Made by a program: the position numbers and the translations under genes
Assembly: GCF_000359745.1 (NCBI RefSeq)
Contig: NZ_AQHN01000055.1
Span: 1-64,000 of the forward strand
Reading direction: 5' to 3'
DNA length: 64,000 bases
Origin: Rhizobium freirei PRF 81
GTDB taxonomy: Bacteria; Pseudomonadota; Alphaproteobacteria; Rhizobiales; Rhizobiaceae
Notes under the pieces: model-generated
The model's database searches: none
Told to the model about the DNA's origin: nothing
Seen by the model: only the letters and a program-made list of their open reading frames with translations
In this document: one piece after another, positions 53,812 to 62,371 of the stretch
How the letters are laid out: each line of letters opens with the position of its first letter
How positions within the stretch are numbered: the first letter of the stretch is position 1

Positions 53812-54855
53812 ATGCCTATCGCAAAGGGTTATGCCGCCACCGACGCGTCGAAGCCGCTCACCCCCTTCACCTTCGAACGCCGCGAGCCGAATGAGGACGA
53901 CGTCGTCATCGAGATCAAATTCTCCGGCATCTGCCATTCCGACATTCACCAGGCCCGCAACGAATGGGGCAATGCGAAATATCCGATGGTACCGGGCCAT
54001 GAGATCGCCGGCATCGTTAGCGCCGTCGGCTCGAATGTAACCAAATTCAAGGTCGGCGACCGCGTCGGCGTCGGCTGCTTCGTCAATTCGTGCACGACGT
54101 GTGCCACCCGCGACCTCGATCTGGAACACTACATGCCGGGCGTGGTCCAGACCTACAACGACTTCGAAGCCGATGGCACGACGCCGACTTATGGCGGCTA
54201 TTCGGATTCGATCGTCGTCAAGGAAGGCTACGTCCTCTCCATCCCCGAAAATATTCCGCTCGACGCTGCGGCTCCGCTGCTCTGCGCCGGCATCACGCTT
54301 TACTCGCCACTGCACCACTGGAAAGCCGGTCCCGGCAAGAAGGTCGCGATCGTCGGCATGGGCGGCCTCGGCCATATGGGCGTCAAGATCGCCCATGCGA
54401 TGGGCGCTGATGTCACCGTTCTCAGCCAGTCGCTTTCCAAAAAGGAAGACGGTCTGCGTCTCGGCGCTGACCATTATTACGCGACCAGCGACGCCGAGAC
54501 CTTCACGACACTCGCCGGCACCTTCGACCTCCTCATCATGACGGTTGGTATCGCCCTCGACTGGAACGCCTATCTCGGCCTGTTGAAGGTCGACGGCAGC
54601 ATGGTCGTGGTCGGCGCCCCCGAGCATCCGGTCCCGGTCCATGCCTTCTCGCTGATCCCCGGCCGCCGCAGTCTCTCCGGCTCGATGATCGGCTCGATCA
54701 AGGAAACCCAGGAAATGCTCGATTTCTGCGGCAAGCACAACATTGCCTCGGAGATCGAGGTGATCAATATCGATCAGGTCAACGAAGCCTATGAGCGCGT
54801 GCTGAAGAGCGACGTCCGCTACCGCTTCGTCATCGATATCGCCTCGCTGGCATAA
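53812..54855 (+). CDS. NAD(P)-dependent alcohol dehydrogenase (YahK-like)
   Basis: 347 residues from the ATG at 53812 (AAGGAAA upstream). Medium-chain dehydrogenase with the catalytic zinc ligands in [10 protein letters not shown] and PGHEIAGIV, and the Rossmann motif [15 protein letters not shown]. The structural zinc loop, normally four cysteines, reads [19 protein letters not shown], so only two cysteines remain. It should reduce aldehydes with NADPH. Divergent from the AraC gene; a bidirectional terminator follows. Confidence 0.92.
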   Translation: MPIAKGYAATDASKPLTPFTFERREPNEDDVVIEIKFSGICHSDIHQARNEWGNAKYPMVPGHEIAGIVSAVGSNVTKFKVGDRVGVGCFVNSCTTCATRDLDLEHYMPGVVQTYNDFEADGTTPTYGGYSDSIVVKEGYVLSIPENIPLDAAAPLLCAGITLYSPLHHWKAGPGKKVAIVGMGGLGHMGVKIAHAMGADVTVLSQSLSKKEDGLRLGADHYYATSDAETFTTLAGTFDLLIMTVGIALDWNAYLGLLKVDGSMVVVGAPEHPVPVHAFSLIPGRRSLSGSMIGSIKETQEMLDFCGKHNIASEIEVINIDQVNEAYERVLKSDVRYRFVIDIASLA

Positions 54856-54863
54856 ATGAAAAA

Positions 54864-54895
54864 GGCGGCGTCCGATCCGGACGCCGCCCCTTTTT
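54864..54895. terminator. Bidirectional terminator
   Basis: GGCGGCGTCCG / CGGACGCCGCC with a three-base loop, CCTTTTT on the plus side and AAAAA on the other. It serves the alcohol dehydrogenase gene and, on the opposite strand, overlaps the end of the NADH dehydrogenase gene region. Confidence 0.88.
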
Positions 54896-54896
54896 C

Positions 54897-56159
54897 CTAT
54901 TCCTCGCGCATGGTTTCCTTTTGCGTGATCAGCCGGGCGCTGTGCTGCCGGCTGATATAGATCCACAGCCAGCTCCAGGCGACCGCGATGCGCCAACGCA
55001 CGCCGATGAGGAAGTAGATGTGGGCAAGGCCCCACACCCACCAGGCAAGCCATCCCCTTAGCTTCAGCCAGCCGAAATCAATGATCGCGGCACTTTTGCC
55101 GATCGTCGCAAGGCTGCCCTGATGGCGATAATGGAATGGACCGGGCGCCGGCTTGCCGGCAAGCTTCGCCTTGATCACCCTGGCGACATAGGCTCCCTGC
55201 TGCTTGGCAGCCGGAGCGATCCCCGGCACGGGACTGCCGTCGTCGCGCATGACGGCTGCCGTATCTCCGATCACGAAGACATCCCTCTTGCCCGGCGCCC
55301 GCAAATCCCGATCAACCACAGCCCGGCCGGCGCGGTCCGCCGGAATATCCAGCCACTTTGCGGCCGGCGATGCCTCGACGCCGGCTGCCCAGACGATGGT
55401 GCGGCACGGTACGAAAACATCGCCGATCGTAACACCCTCGGCCGTGCACGACGTCACGGGCTTGCCGAAGCGCAGGTCGACACCATGCGATTCCAGCTCC
55501 CGGCGTGCATAGTCGGAAAGATCCTCCGCGAAAGCCGCCAGCACTCTCGGACCGGCTTCGACGAGAATGATCTTCGCCTTGCTCGTATCGATATTGCGGA
55601 ACTCCTTCGGCAAGGTGGTCCTTGCCAATTCCGAGATGATCCCGGCCAGTTCCACACCCGTCGGCCCTGCCCCGACGATGACGAAAGTCAGGAGCGCCTC
55701 ACGGATAGCAGGGTCCGATTCCATCTCCGCCTGCTCGAAGGCCAGCAACACGCGGCGGCGGATGGTCGTGGCATCCTCGAGGGTCTTCAATCCCGGCGCG
55801 ACCGGCTCCCATTCGTCGTGACCGAAATAGGCATGGGTGGCGCCGGTCGCCAGCACCAACGTATCGTAAGGTATCCTCTGTCCATTCTTCAGAAGCACTT
55901 GATGCGCCTCGCTGTCGACACCGACGACCTCGGCGAGCAACGTCGTCACTTCGGGCCTATCCCGGAAGAAGTTGCGGATCGGCCACGCGATCTCCGACGT
56001 TGCGAGCAAGGTGGTCGCGACCTGATAGAGAAGCGGCTGAAACAGGTGGTGATTGCGCCGGTCGATCATCGTTATGCGGACGGGAGCGCCTTTCAGATCG
56101 TTGACGACCTGCACCCCGCCGAAACCGCCCCCGACAACGACAACACGATGATCCTGCAT
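54897..56159 (-). CDS. ndh: Type II NADH dehydrogenase-like flavoprotein
   Basis: 420 residues. FAD-binding VVVVGGGFGGVQVVNDL at the N-terminus, NAD-binding FVIVGAGPTGVELAGIISEL (about 158-177), VFVIGDTAAVM and PAAKQQGAYVARVI near the end. The C-terminal part (WLAWWVWGLAHIYFLIGVRW) is amphipathic to hydrophobic, consistent with membrane attachment. NDH-2 passes electrons from NADH to quinone without pumping protons. Confidence 0.92.
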   Translation of the reverse strand: MQDHRVVVVGGGFGGVQVVNDLKGAPVRITMIDRRNHHLFQPLLYQVATTLLATSEIAWPIRNFFRDRPEVTTLLAEVVGVDSEAHQVLLKNGQRIPYDTLVLATGATHAYFGHDEWEPVAPGLKTLEDATTIRRRVLLAFEQAEMESDPAIREALLTFVIVGAGPTGVELAGIISELARTTLPKEFRNIDTSKAKIILVEAGPRVLAAFAEDLSDYARRELESHGVDLRFGKPVTSCTAEGVTIGDVFVPCRTIVWAAGVEASPAAKWLDIPADRAGRAVVDRDLRAPGKRDVFVIGDTAAVMRDDGSPVPGIAPAAKQQGAYVARVIKAKLAGKPAPGPFHYRHQGSLATIGKSAAIIDFGWLKLRGWLAWWVWGLAHIYFLIGVRWRIAVAWSWLWIYISRQHSARLITQKETMREE

Positions 56160-56266
56160 GGCAACACCTCATGGCTATGTTTCGCCGAAACGTAGGGTTG
56201 AGACGAGGAAGCGGCAACTCTCTTTTGTGCATGGCACCCCTGCATGGCCGCGATACTGCGCAACAG

Positions 56267-56731
56267 CTACTGAACATAACCGACAGGAACGGACGCGCCG
56301 CCTTTCAGCTCCTCCATCGAGATCGAGGCGGAAACGTCAAACAGCTCAACTTTGCGCACGAGCTGCTTGTAGATGACGTCATAATGCTCGACGCGCGGCA
56401 GCACGATCTTCAAAATGTAGTCGTAATTGCCGGTGAGCCGATGTGCCTCAACGATCTCCGGAATGTCGCCGATCGCCTTGCGGAAGGCCTCGATCCACTC
56501 ATCGGCATGATGCGCCGTCTTGATCATCGCATAGACCGTGGTCGGCACGCCCATCTTCTCGCGGTCGAGCACGACGATGCGCCGCACGATATGGCCGCTT
56601 TCCTCCAGCCGCTGGATACGGCGCGAGCAAGCCGAAACCGATAGAGCCACGCGATCGGCAAGCTCTGTCACCGACGTGCCGGCATCGGCCTGCAAAATTT
56701 CGAGAATCTTTCGGTCGCGTTCGTCAAGCAT
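56267..56731 (-). CDS. Lrp/AsnC-family transcriptional regulator
   Basis: 154 residues. N-terminal HTH LDERDRKILEILQADAGTSV then TELADRVALSVSACSRRIQR, and a C-terminal RAM effector domain (VEAHRLTGNYDYILKIVLP). Divergent from the Asp/Glu racemase gene, with 162 bases of AT-rich sequence between, so it probably controls that gene in response to an amino acid. Confidence 0.93.
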   Translation of the reverse strand: MLDERDRKILEILQADAGTSVTELADRVALSVSACSRRIQRLEESGHIVRRIVVLDREKMGVPTTVYAMIKTAHHADEWIEAFRKAIGDIPEIVEAHRLTGNYDYILKIVLPRVEHYDVIYKQLVRKVELFDVSASISMEELKGGASVPVGYVQ

Positions 56732-56893
56732 GTGCGGTAGCCCCTCATTATCACGCCGTCATTTTGCACAAACTTGAATTTTTGCGCAAATTATTGCGGA
56801 TCGAGCCAATGATTCCACAAAGTTTGCAAACATAAGGCGCGTGAATCGCAGCACTATTGCCCTACTTACGAACAGGAAGCGGAGAACAGCATT

Positions 56894-57610
56894 ATGCGCA
56901 CCATAGGTCTCATCGGCGGCATGAGTTTCGAAAGCTCGGCGGTTTATTATCGCCAGATCAACGAGATGGTCCGCGACCGCCTAGGTGGCCTCTCCTCCGC
57001 CGAAGTGCTGATGTACTCGGTCAATTTCGAAGAAATCGTCGCCCTGCAGAAGGCGGGGCGCTGGGACGACGCAGCCGCTCGCCTCGGCGGTGTAGCCCAT
57101 CGCCTTCAGGCAGCAGGCGCCGAATGCGTGCTCATCTGCACCAACACCATGCATCTGATCGCCCCGGAAGTCGCCTCGCGCATTTCCGTGCCGCTCATCC
57201 ATATCATCGACGAAACCGCCGCAGCCCTGAAGGCCGCCGGCCGGGTAAAGCCGCTTTTGCTCGCCACACGTTACACCATGGAGCACGGCTTCTATGCCGA
57301 GCGCATGGCCCAGAACGGCATTTCCGTCATGGTTCCCGGCCCGGAAGACCGGACCGTGACCCATGACATCATCTTCGACGAACTTTGCGCCGGCATCATC
57401 AAGGACGAGTCCCGCAGCAAGCTGCATGACATCATCGCACGCGCCAAGGCCGAAGGCGCCGACAGCGTCATCCTTGGCTGCACCGAGATCTGCCTCATCC
57501 TCGATCCGAATGCGCTGATCCTGCCCGGCTTCGACACGACGACGATCCATGCCGAAGCAGCCGTCGACTTTGCGCTGGCAGCCGAAGGCGCTTGCAGCCG
57601 CGCCGCCTAG
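56894..57610 (+). CDS. Aspartate/glutamate racemase family protein
   Basis: 238 residues. The two catalytic cysteines are C82 in LICTNTMH and C195 in LGCTEI, with the N-terminal IGLIGGMSFESSAVYY. The CTNTMH signature belongs to the YgeA/broad-specificity Asp/Glu racemase group. It interconverts L- and D-amino acids without a cofactor. Divergent from an Lrp-type gene, which may sense the same amino acid. Confidence 0.92.
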   Translation: MRTIGLIGGMSFESSAVYYRQINEMVRDRLGGLSSAEVLMYSVNFEEIVALQKAGRWDDAAARLGGVAHRLQAAGAECVLICTNTMHLIAPEVASRISVPLIHIIDETAAALKAAGRVKPLLLATRYTMEHGFYAERMAQNGISVMVPGPEDRTVTHDIIFDELCAGIIKDESRSKLHDIIARAKAEGADSVILGCTEICLILDPNALILPGFDTTTIHAEAAVDFALAAEGACSRAA

Positions 57611-57624
57611 GCAAATTAATTTAT

Positions 57625-57637
57625 TTGACTCAGTCAA
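57625..57637. promoter_or_regulatory. Palindrome upstream of the MarR-GNAT gene
   Basis: TTGACTCAGTCAA, a perfect 13-base palindrome (central C) inside AT-rich sequence, 45 bases before the MarR-GNAT start. Fits a MarR operator and could overlap the promoter. Confidence 0.55.
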
Positions 57638-57646
57638 TTAAATGAT

Positions 57647-57680
57647 GGACATCGTCTCTTATGACGAGGAGACGATGTCC
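57647..57680 (+). promoter_or_regulatory. Hairpin covering the ribosome binding site of the MarR-GNAT gene
   Basis: Perfect 12-base arms GGACATCGTCTC (57647-57658) and GAGACGATGTCC (57669-57680) with a ten-base loop, ending one base before the ATG at 57682. The Shine-Dalgarno GAGGAGA (57667-57672 region) lies in the loop edge and right arm, so folding would hide it. No T run follows, so it is not a terminator. Confidence 0.65.
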
Positions 57681-57681
57681 C

Positions 57682-58611
57682 ATGACCCCTGATGCCGAAT
57701 TCGCAACCATCGACGCCGTCCGCGACTTCAATCGCTTCTACACGAACTTTCTCGGCGTCCTGAACAAGGCCTATCTCGACAGTCCCTACACGCTGACGGA
57801 TGTGCGCGTCCTGTTCGAAGTCGGCTTTCGCGGCGGCGTCGCCGCTTCCACGCTGACGCGCGAACTGCATCTCGATCCCGCCTATCTCAGCCGCATCGTC
57901 AAACGCTTCCGTGAAGACGGCTTGATCGAAACGAAGCCCGATCCCGATGATGCGCGCAGCCAGGTCATTAACGTCACCGAGAAGGGACAGGCTCAGTTTC
58001 AGGAATTCGTCCGCCGCTCCCGCGCCCAGATCTCCGAATATTTCGACAGGCTTGCCATGGGTGAGCCCGAACGGATCGTCGAAGCGATGCGGACAATCCA
58101 GAATACGCTCGGCGCAAACCGCGCCTCTCCGCCACCGGCCGTCATCCGCCACCACCGGCATGGCGACATCGGCTGGATCGTGCAAAGTCAGGCGCGCTTC
58201 TACTGCGGAGAACTCGGCTGGGATCACCGTTTCGAGGCTCTCGCCGCCGAAGTCGCCGGCAAATTCCTGGCCAACTTCAATCCGGAGAAGGAGCGGTGCT
58301 GGATCGCCGAGCGGGGCGGCCTGAATATCGGCTCCGTCATGATCGCCGACGGCGGCAACGGCGTCGCCAAGCTCCGGCTGCTCTATGTCGACAAGATGGC
58401 CCGCGGCCTCGGCCTCGGCAAACTGCTGGTCGACGAATGCATCCGCTTCTCCCGCGAGGCTGGCTATACGAAGCTTTCACTCTGGACGAACGATGTCCTC
58501 GATACCGCGCGGGCCATCTACATCAAGGCCGGCTTCAAGCTCGTAGCAGAGGAAAAACATCGCATGTTCGGCCCGGAATTGAACGGTCAGACCTGGGAAC
58601 TCGACCTGTAG
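57682..58611 (+). CDS. MarR-GNAT fusion: bifunctional regulator / N-acetyltransferase
   Basis: 309 residues from the ATG at 57682. The MarR winged HTH covers about 1-145 (VAASTLTRELHLDPAYLSRI, then VKRFREDGLIETKPDPDDAR). The GNAT domain covers about 155-309, with the acetyl-CoA loop LLYVDKMARGLGLGKLLVDE and LWTNDVLDTARAIYIKAGF. Such fusions are widespread; the acetylation target is rarely known. The upstream palindrome and the hairpin over its start suggest autoregulation. Confidence 0.92.
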   Translation: MTPDAEFATIDAVRDFNRFYTNFLGVLNKAYLDSPYTLTDVRVLFEVGFRGGVAASTLTRELHLDPAYLSRIVKRFREDGLIETKPDPDDARSQVINVTEKGQAQFQEFVRRSRAQISEYFDRLAMGEPERIVEAMRTIQNTLGANRASPPPAVIRHHRHGDIGWIVQSQARFYCGELGWDHRFEALAAEVAGKFLANFNPEKERCWIAERGGLNIGSVMIADGGNGVAKLRLLYVDKMARGLGLGKLLVDECIRFSREAGYTKLSLWTNDVLDTARAIYIKAGFKLVAEEKHRMFGPELNGQTWELDL

Positions 58612-58651
58612 CGCACGCCAGTCATGCTGCGACGCAAAATTCGCTTGATTT

Positions 58652-58667
58652 GGAAACGATCATTTCC
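58652..58667. promoter_or_regulatory. Dyad upstream of the TetR gene
   Basis: GGAAA-CGATCA-TTTCC, 12 bases before the start of the TetR gene. Probable autoregulatory operator. Confidence 0.45.
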
Positions 58668-58679
58668 TAAAAGAGTCGC

Positions 58680-59297
58680 ATGACGACGGACATCATCGAC
58701 ATCGCCCCCAAACTTCGCGGCCGCCCGCGGGAATTCGATATGGACGCAGCTCTCGACGAAGCGCTGCGGGTCTTTTCGGAACGTGGCTATTACGCTGCTT
58801 CGATCAGCGAGCTGACCGAGGCTATGGGCCTGACGGCCGGCAGCGTCTACAAGGCGTTCGGCGACAAGCGCGGTGTATTCCTCGCCGCCTTCGGCCGCTA
58901 TCGCCAAGTCCGCCAGCGGTTGATCGACGAGGCCCTCGCCACGGCGCCGAATGGATATGAAAAGCTGCGCACCTTGGTGAGGTTCTTCGCTGAGGCATCG
59001 TGTGGAGAGATCGGTCGTCGCGGCTGCCTTGTGGTCGGCAGCGCCACCGAACTTGCGCTTTTCGATGAGGAAGTCGCGAGCCGTGTCGGCGTGGCGTTCG
59101 ACGTCGACGAGAAACGCATTCTGGATCTTATTCACCTCGGCCATTCGGATGGATCCGTGGCGAAACATATCGACCCGGAAAGGACTGCCTGCGCCCTACT
59201 TGCTCTCACCAAAGGCATGCGCGTGATCGGAAAGACCGGCCGCGAGAGCGAGCATATGCTCGCCGTCGCCGAGACGGCCATGAAATTACTGAACTGA
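58680..59297 (+). CDS. TetR-family transcriptional regulator
   Basis: 205 residues. HTH region GRPREFDMDAALDEALRVFS, then ASISELTEAMGLTAGSVYKA and FGDKRGVFLAAF; C-terminal ligand domain with GRRGCLVVGSATELALFDEE. This subfamily commonly controls an adjacent exporter or oxidoreductase. The MFS exporter gene follows after 48 bases in the same direction. Confidence 0.92.
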   Translation: MTTDIIDIAPKLRGRPREFDMDAALDEALRVFSERGYYAASISELTEAMGLTAGSVYKAFGDKRGVFLAAFGRYRQVRQRLIDEALATAPNGYEKLRTLVRFFAEASCGEIGRRGCLVVGSATELALFDEEVASRVGVAFDVDEKRILDLIHLGHSDGSVAKHIDPERTACALLALTKGMRVIGKTGRESEHMLAVAETAMKLLN

Positions 59298-59345
59298 TTT
59301 TTCATCGAATTATGGGGCTCCCCCCGCCCGCATCGAGGATAAGAC

Positions 59346-60560
59346 ATGTCTGCAACTGCCGCCGCCGGACAGGAGAGCACGCCGCTCCCCGAAAAGACCA
59401 TTTCGCCGCTTCTGACGTTCATGTTCGCCGCCGCCTGCGGGCTCGTGGCCGCCAATCTATATTATGGCCAGCCGCTCGCCGGCCCCATCAGCCAGTCGCT
59501 CGGCTTTACGCCCGCCGCCACCGGCCTCATCGTCACGCTGACGCAGATCGGCTACGGCCTCGGCCTGTTGCTGATCGTCCCGCTCGGCGACCTTTTGGAA
59601 AATCGCAGGCTCGTCCTGACGCTGGTAGCGCTGTCAGCCGTTGCGCTGGTCGGTGCGGCCTTCGCCTCGTCGCCGTCGCTGTTCCTGCTCGCTTCGCTCT
59701 GCATCGGCCTTGCTTCCGTTGCGGTGCAGGTCCTCGTGCCCTTCGCCGCCCATATGGCGCCGGACGCCAGCCGCGGCGCCGTCGTCGGCAATGTCATGAG
59801 CGGCCTGCTCTGCGGCATCATGCTCGCTCGCCCCGCTGCAAGCTTTCTGTCTGAGCTTCTGTCCTGGCACGCGGTCTATATCATCTCGGCCGGCATCATG
59901 ATCGCTCTGATCGTCATCCTGCGCGCAGCCCTGCCGACCCGCGTGCCACACACGAAGCTGCACTATGGACAGCTGCTGTCCTCCATGGGGCATCTCGCGC
60001 TTCACACCCCTGTCCTGCAGCGGCGCGCACTCTATCAGGCATGCATGTTCGGCGCCTTCAGCCTCTTCTGGACGACGACGCCGCTGCTGCTGGCAAGCCC
60101 TGCCTTCGGCCTGACGCAAAACGGCATCGCCCTCTTCGCCCTTGCCGGTGCAGCAGGTGCCGTCGCTTCGCCGATTGCCGGACGCGTTGCGGACCGCGGC
60201 TGGACGAAGCTCGCCACCACCTTCGCTCTGATGCTTGCGATCGTCGCTTTCCTGATCGGCCATTTTTCCGGTGGCGGCTCGTTGACGGCGCTGATCATGC
60301 TGACGCTGTCAGGCATCATGCTCGATTTCGGCGTCCAGACCAATCTCGTGCTTGGCCAGCGCGCCATCTTCGCGCTCAGCGCCGAACATCGCAGCCGCCT
60401 CAACGGGCTCTATATGGCGACCTTCTTTGCCGGCGGCGCCCTCGGCTCGGCGCTCGGCGGCTGGGCCTATGCCACCGGCGGGTGGAACATGGCGTCCTGG
60501 ATCGGCGTCGCCTTCCCGGTCGTTGCTCTGCTCGCCTTCCTGACCGAGCGCAAAAACTGA
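59346..60560 (+). CDS. MFS transporter (drug/sugar efflux type)
   Basis: 404 residues, about twelve hydrophobic helices. The A-type loop motif between helices 2 and 3 is GLLLIVPLGDLLENRRLVLT, and it opens AACGLVAANLYYGQPLAGPI, a segment seen in YnfM/YdhP-like exporters. Proton-driven export of an unknown small molecule is expected. Probably under the TetR regulator just upstream. Confidence 0.9.
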   Translation: MSATAAAGQESTPLPEKTISPLLTFMFAAACGLVAANLYYGQPLAGPISQSLGFTPAATGLIVTLTQIGYGLGLLLIVPLGDLLENRRLVLTLVALSAVALVGAAFASSPSLFLLASLCIGLASVAVQVLVPFAAHMAPDASRGAVVGNVMSGLLCGIMLARPAASFLSELLSWHAVYIISAGIMIALIVILRAALPTRVPHTKLHYGQLLSSMGHLALHTPVLQRRALYQACMFGAFSLFWTTTPLLLASPAFGLTQNGIALFALAGAAGAVASPIAGRVADRGWTKLATTFALMLAIVAFLIGHFSGGGSLTALIMLTLSGIMLDFGVQTNLVLGQRAIFALSAEHRSRLNGLYMATFFAGGALGSALGGWAYATGGWNMASWIGVAFPVVALLAFLTERKN

Positions 60561-61808
60561 TCAGAACGGCTGCGGCACAGCCTGCCGTAGCCAGTCGCAT
60601 TCGTTGAGCCCGGCCGCAGCGAAGGGATCGACCAGCGTGCCGGAAACGATCGCCGCCAGGATCTGCGGCGCCGGCGGCACCCTGGCGATGGTCGCGACCA
60701 ACCGGTCGCGGATCCACGCCAGAGCGGCCGAGTCCGATTGGTAAAAGGGCGTGAATGCGGCCGAAAGCAATTGGAACAGCCGTACATGCGTCCGCCGCGC
60801 TTTGGCATAGGCTGACAACGCCGCCTCCAGACTGTCATGCCCGGCAAGCGCATGAGCCAGTACGGCCACATCGAGCAACGCCATGTTGGCGCCCTGCCCG
60901 AGCTGAGGGCTGGTGGAGTGGGCGGCATCGCCGACAAAGACAGTCCGCCCGCTATAGGGCATCATTACCGTGCGATGGGCGTAGCGCGCCAGCGTCAGCT
61001 GGTCCCAATCCTTAAGCTGCTCCAGCAACGGCTCGCATTCCGGCCAGTAGCCGCGGATCGTATCCTTCCAGCGATCGAGTCCGCGCTTGCGCACCTCATC
61101 CGCATCAGCAACCTTCAGGCTCCAGAACAATGCCGCCTGCCTCGGCATATCCGGCTTTCTGCTGCCGACGGGCAGAACGCCGATCATCACGCTCGCCTTA
61201 TCATAGCGTTGGGTCAGCGCCGCCTGATCCACAAGGCCATCCGGACAATCGAGCGTCGCCCAGAAGGCGCCGTAGGTGAGACCCCGTGAGGATGGCGCGA
61301 CAGGCGACGCCGCCACCAGCTCCGAACGTGCGCCGCTTGCGTCGATGACGAGATCATAGGGACCAAGACGCTCGCCGCCTTCGATGGAGAGATAGCTTCC
61401 GCTGCCCTGCTCCACGACGCCGACAACGCGCTGTCCCGTATGGATCGGATGCCGCCGCGCGGAGACCTCATCGTAAAGCGTATCGAACAGTGCGGCGCGA
61501 TGGACGCCGAGCCCGTATCGGCCGCCCGGCAACGCATTGTAGCGCACATCGAGAACGATGCGGCCGCGAGTGGTTTCCGTACCGAACAATCGGTCGATCC
61601 GATTGCCGGCCGCATGAATCGCCGGGCCGAGCCCAAGCGACTCAAGTACGGTCAGCCCAGTCGGCTGCAGCATCAGCGCCGAACCGACCGGCGCAGGGTT
61701 GTCGAAGCGTTCGATAATGTCGGTCGTATGACCGGCACGGGTGAGAAAGAGAGAAGCGGCAAGGCCGGCAGGGCCGGCGCCGACAATGGCGATCTTCAGA
61801 GGCTTCAC
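60561..61808 (-). CDS. FAD-dependent aromatic-ring-type monooxygenase
   Basis: 415 residues from the GTG at 61808, which gives the FAD fold IAIVGAGPAGLAASLFLTRA close to the N-terminus. The second FAD motif GRTVFVGDAAHSTSPQLGQG and the DG-like segment LVIDASGARSEL are also present. Group A flavoprotein monooxygenase (PHBH-like). The start lies eight bases after the HxlR stop, so they form one unit. The 113-codon longer reading is just the HxlR gene in another frame. Confidence 0.9.
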   Translation of the reverse strand: MKPLKIAIVGAGPAGLAASLFLTRAGHTTDIIERFDNPAPVGSALMLQPTGLTVLESLGLGPAIHAAGNRIDRLFGTETTRGRIVLDVRYNALPGGRYGLGVHRAALFDTLYDEVSARRHPIHTGQRVVGVVEQGSGSYLSIEGGERLGPYDLVIDASGARSELVAASPVAPSSRGLTYGAFWATLDCPDGLVDQAALTQRYDKASVMIGVLPVGSRKPDMPRQAALFWSLKVADADEVRKRGLDRWKDTIRGYWPECEPLLEQLKDWDQLTLARYAHRTVMMPYSGRTVFVGDAAHSTSPQLGQGANMALLDVAVLAHALAGHDSLEAALSAYAKARRTHVRLFQLLSAAFTPFYQSDSAALAWIRDRLVATIARVPPAPQILAAIVSGTLVDPFAAAGLNECDWLRQAVPQPF

Positions 61809-61816
61809 TGCAGGGC

Positions 61817-62233
61817 TCAGTCCGGCGATTGGTCGAAACGGGCTCTCGCGGCCTTGACGGCCTCGTGATTGGCCTCGGCCCAGTTCAAAAGCTGCGCCAG
61901 CGGCACATAGAGCGAATAGCCGAGATCGGTCATGCGATATTCGACGCTCGGCGGCTTGGTGGGGAATACCTCGCGGGCGATATAGCCGTCGCGCTGCAAA
62001 TCGCGTAGCGTCTGCGTCAGCATGCGCTGGGAAATATCGGGCACCAGCCGGCGCAATTCGCCGAAGCGATAGGGCCGCTTCGCCAATGTTTCCAGCAGCA
62101 GCACCGACCATTTCCCGCCGATCTGCGAGATCAGATCGCGCACCGGACAATTGCCGAAATCGAGATTGCTGAGATCGACGTCGCGTAGTGGTGGCTCCAC
62201 GCTGCGCAGATTGACGACGGTGCTGGCGCTCAT
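61817..62233 (-). CDS. HxlR-family transcriptional regulator
   Basis: 138 residues from the ATG at 62233 (AAAGGGAA upstream). Winged HTH with GNCPVRDLISQIGGKWSVLL, then RFGELRRLVPDISQRMLTQT and PPSVEYRMTDLGYSLYVPL. The conserved N-terminal cysteine (about residue 29) is the redox/electrophile sensor in relatives such as YodB/HypR. It is divergent from an NmrA/QorB-type gene, a classical arrangement for quinone or electrophile response, and leads a monooxygenase gene. Confidence 0.93.
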   Translation of the reverse strand: MSASTVVNLRSVEPPLRDVDLSNLDFGNCPVRDLISQIGGKWSVLLLETLAKRPYRFGELRRLVPDISQRMLTQTLRDLQRDGYIAREVFPTKPPSVEYRMTDLGYSLYVPLAQLLNWAEANHEAVKAARARFDQSPD

Positions 62234-62371
62234 GCCGGTTCCCTTTTGGTAACTTGGAGCCGAAAAACTGCCTCCTTTACACCTCGAAGTCAATTCCTAT
62301 TCTAGTGCTAGTCTCTTTTTGAGAGCAACAGAACCGCTGCAAATCCGCAGCGGTCAAACAAGGAAAAAGTC

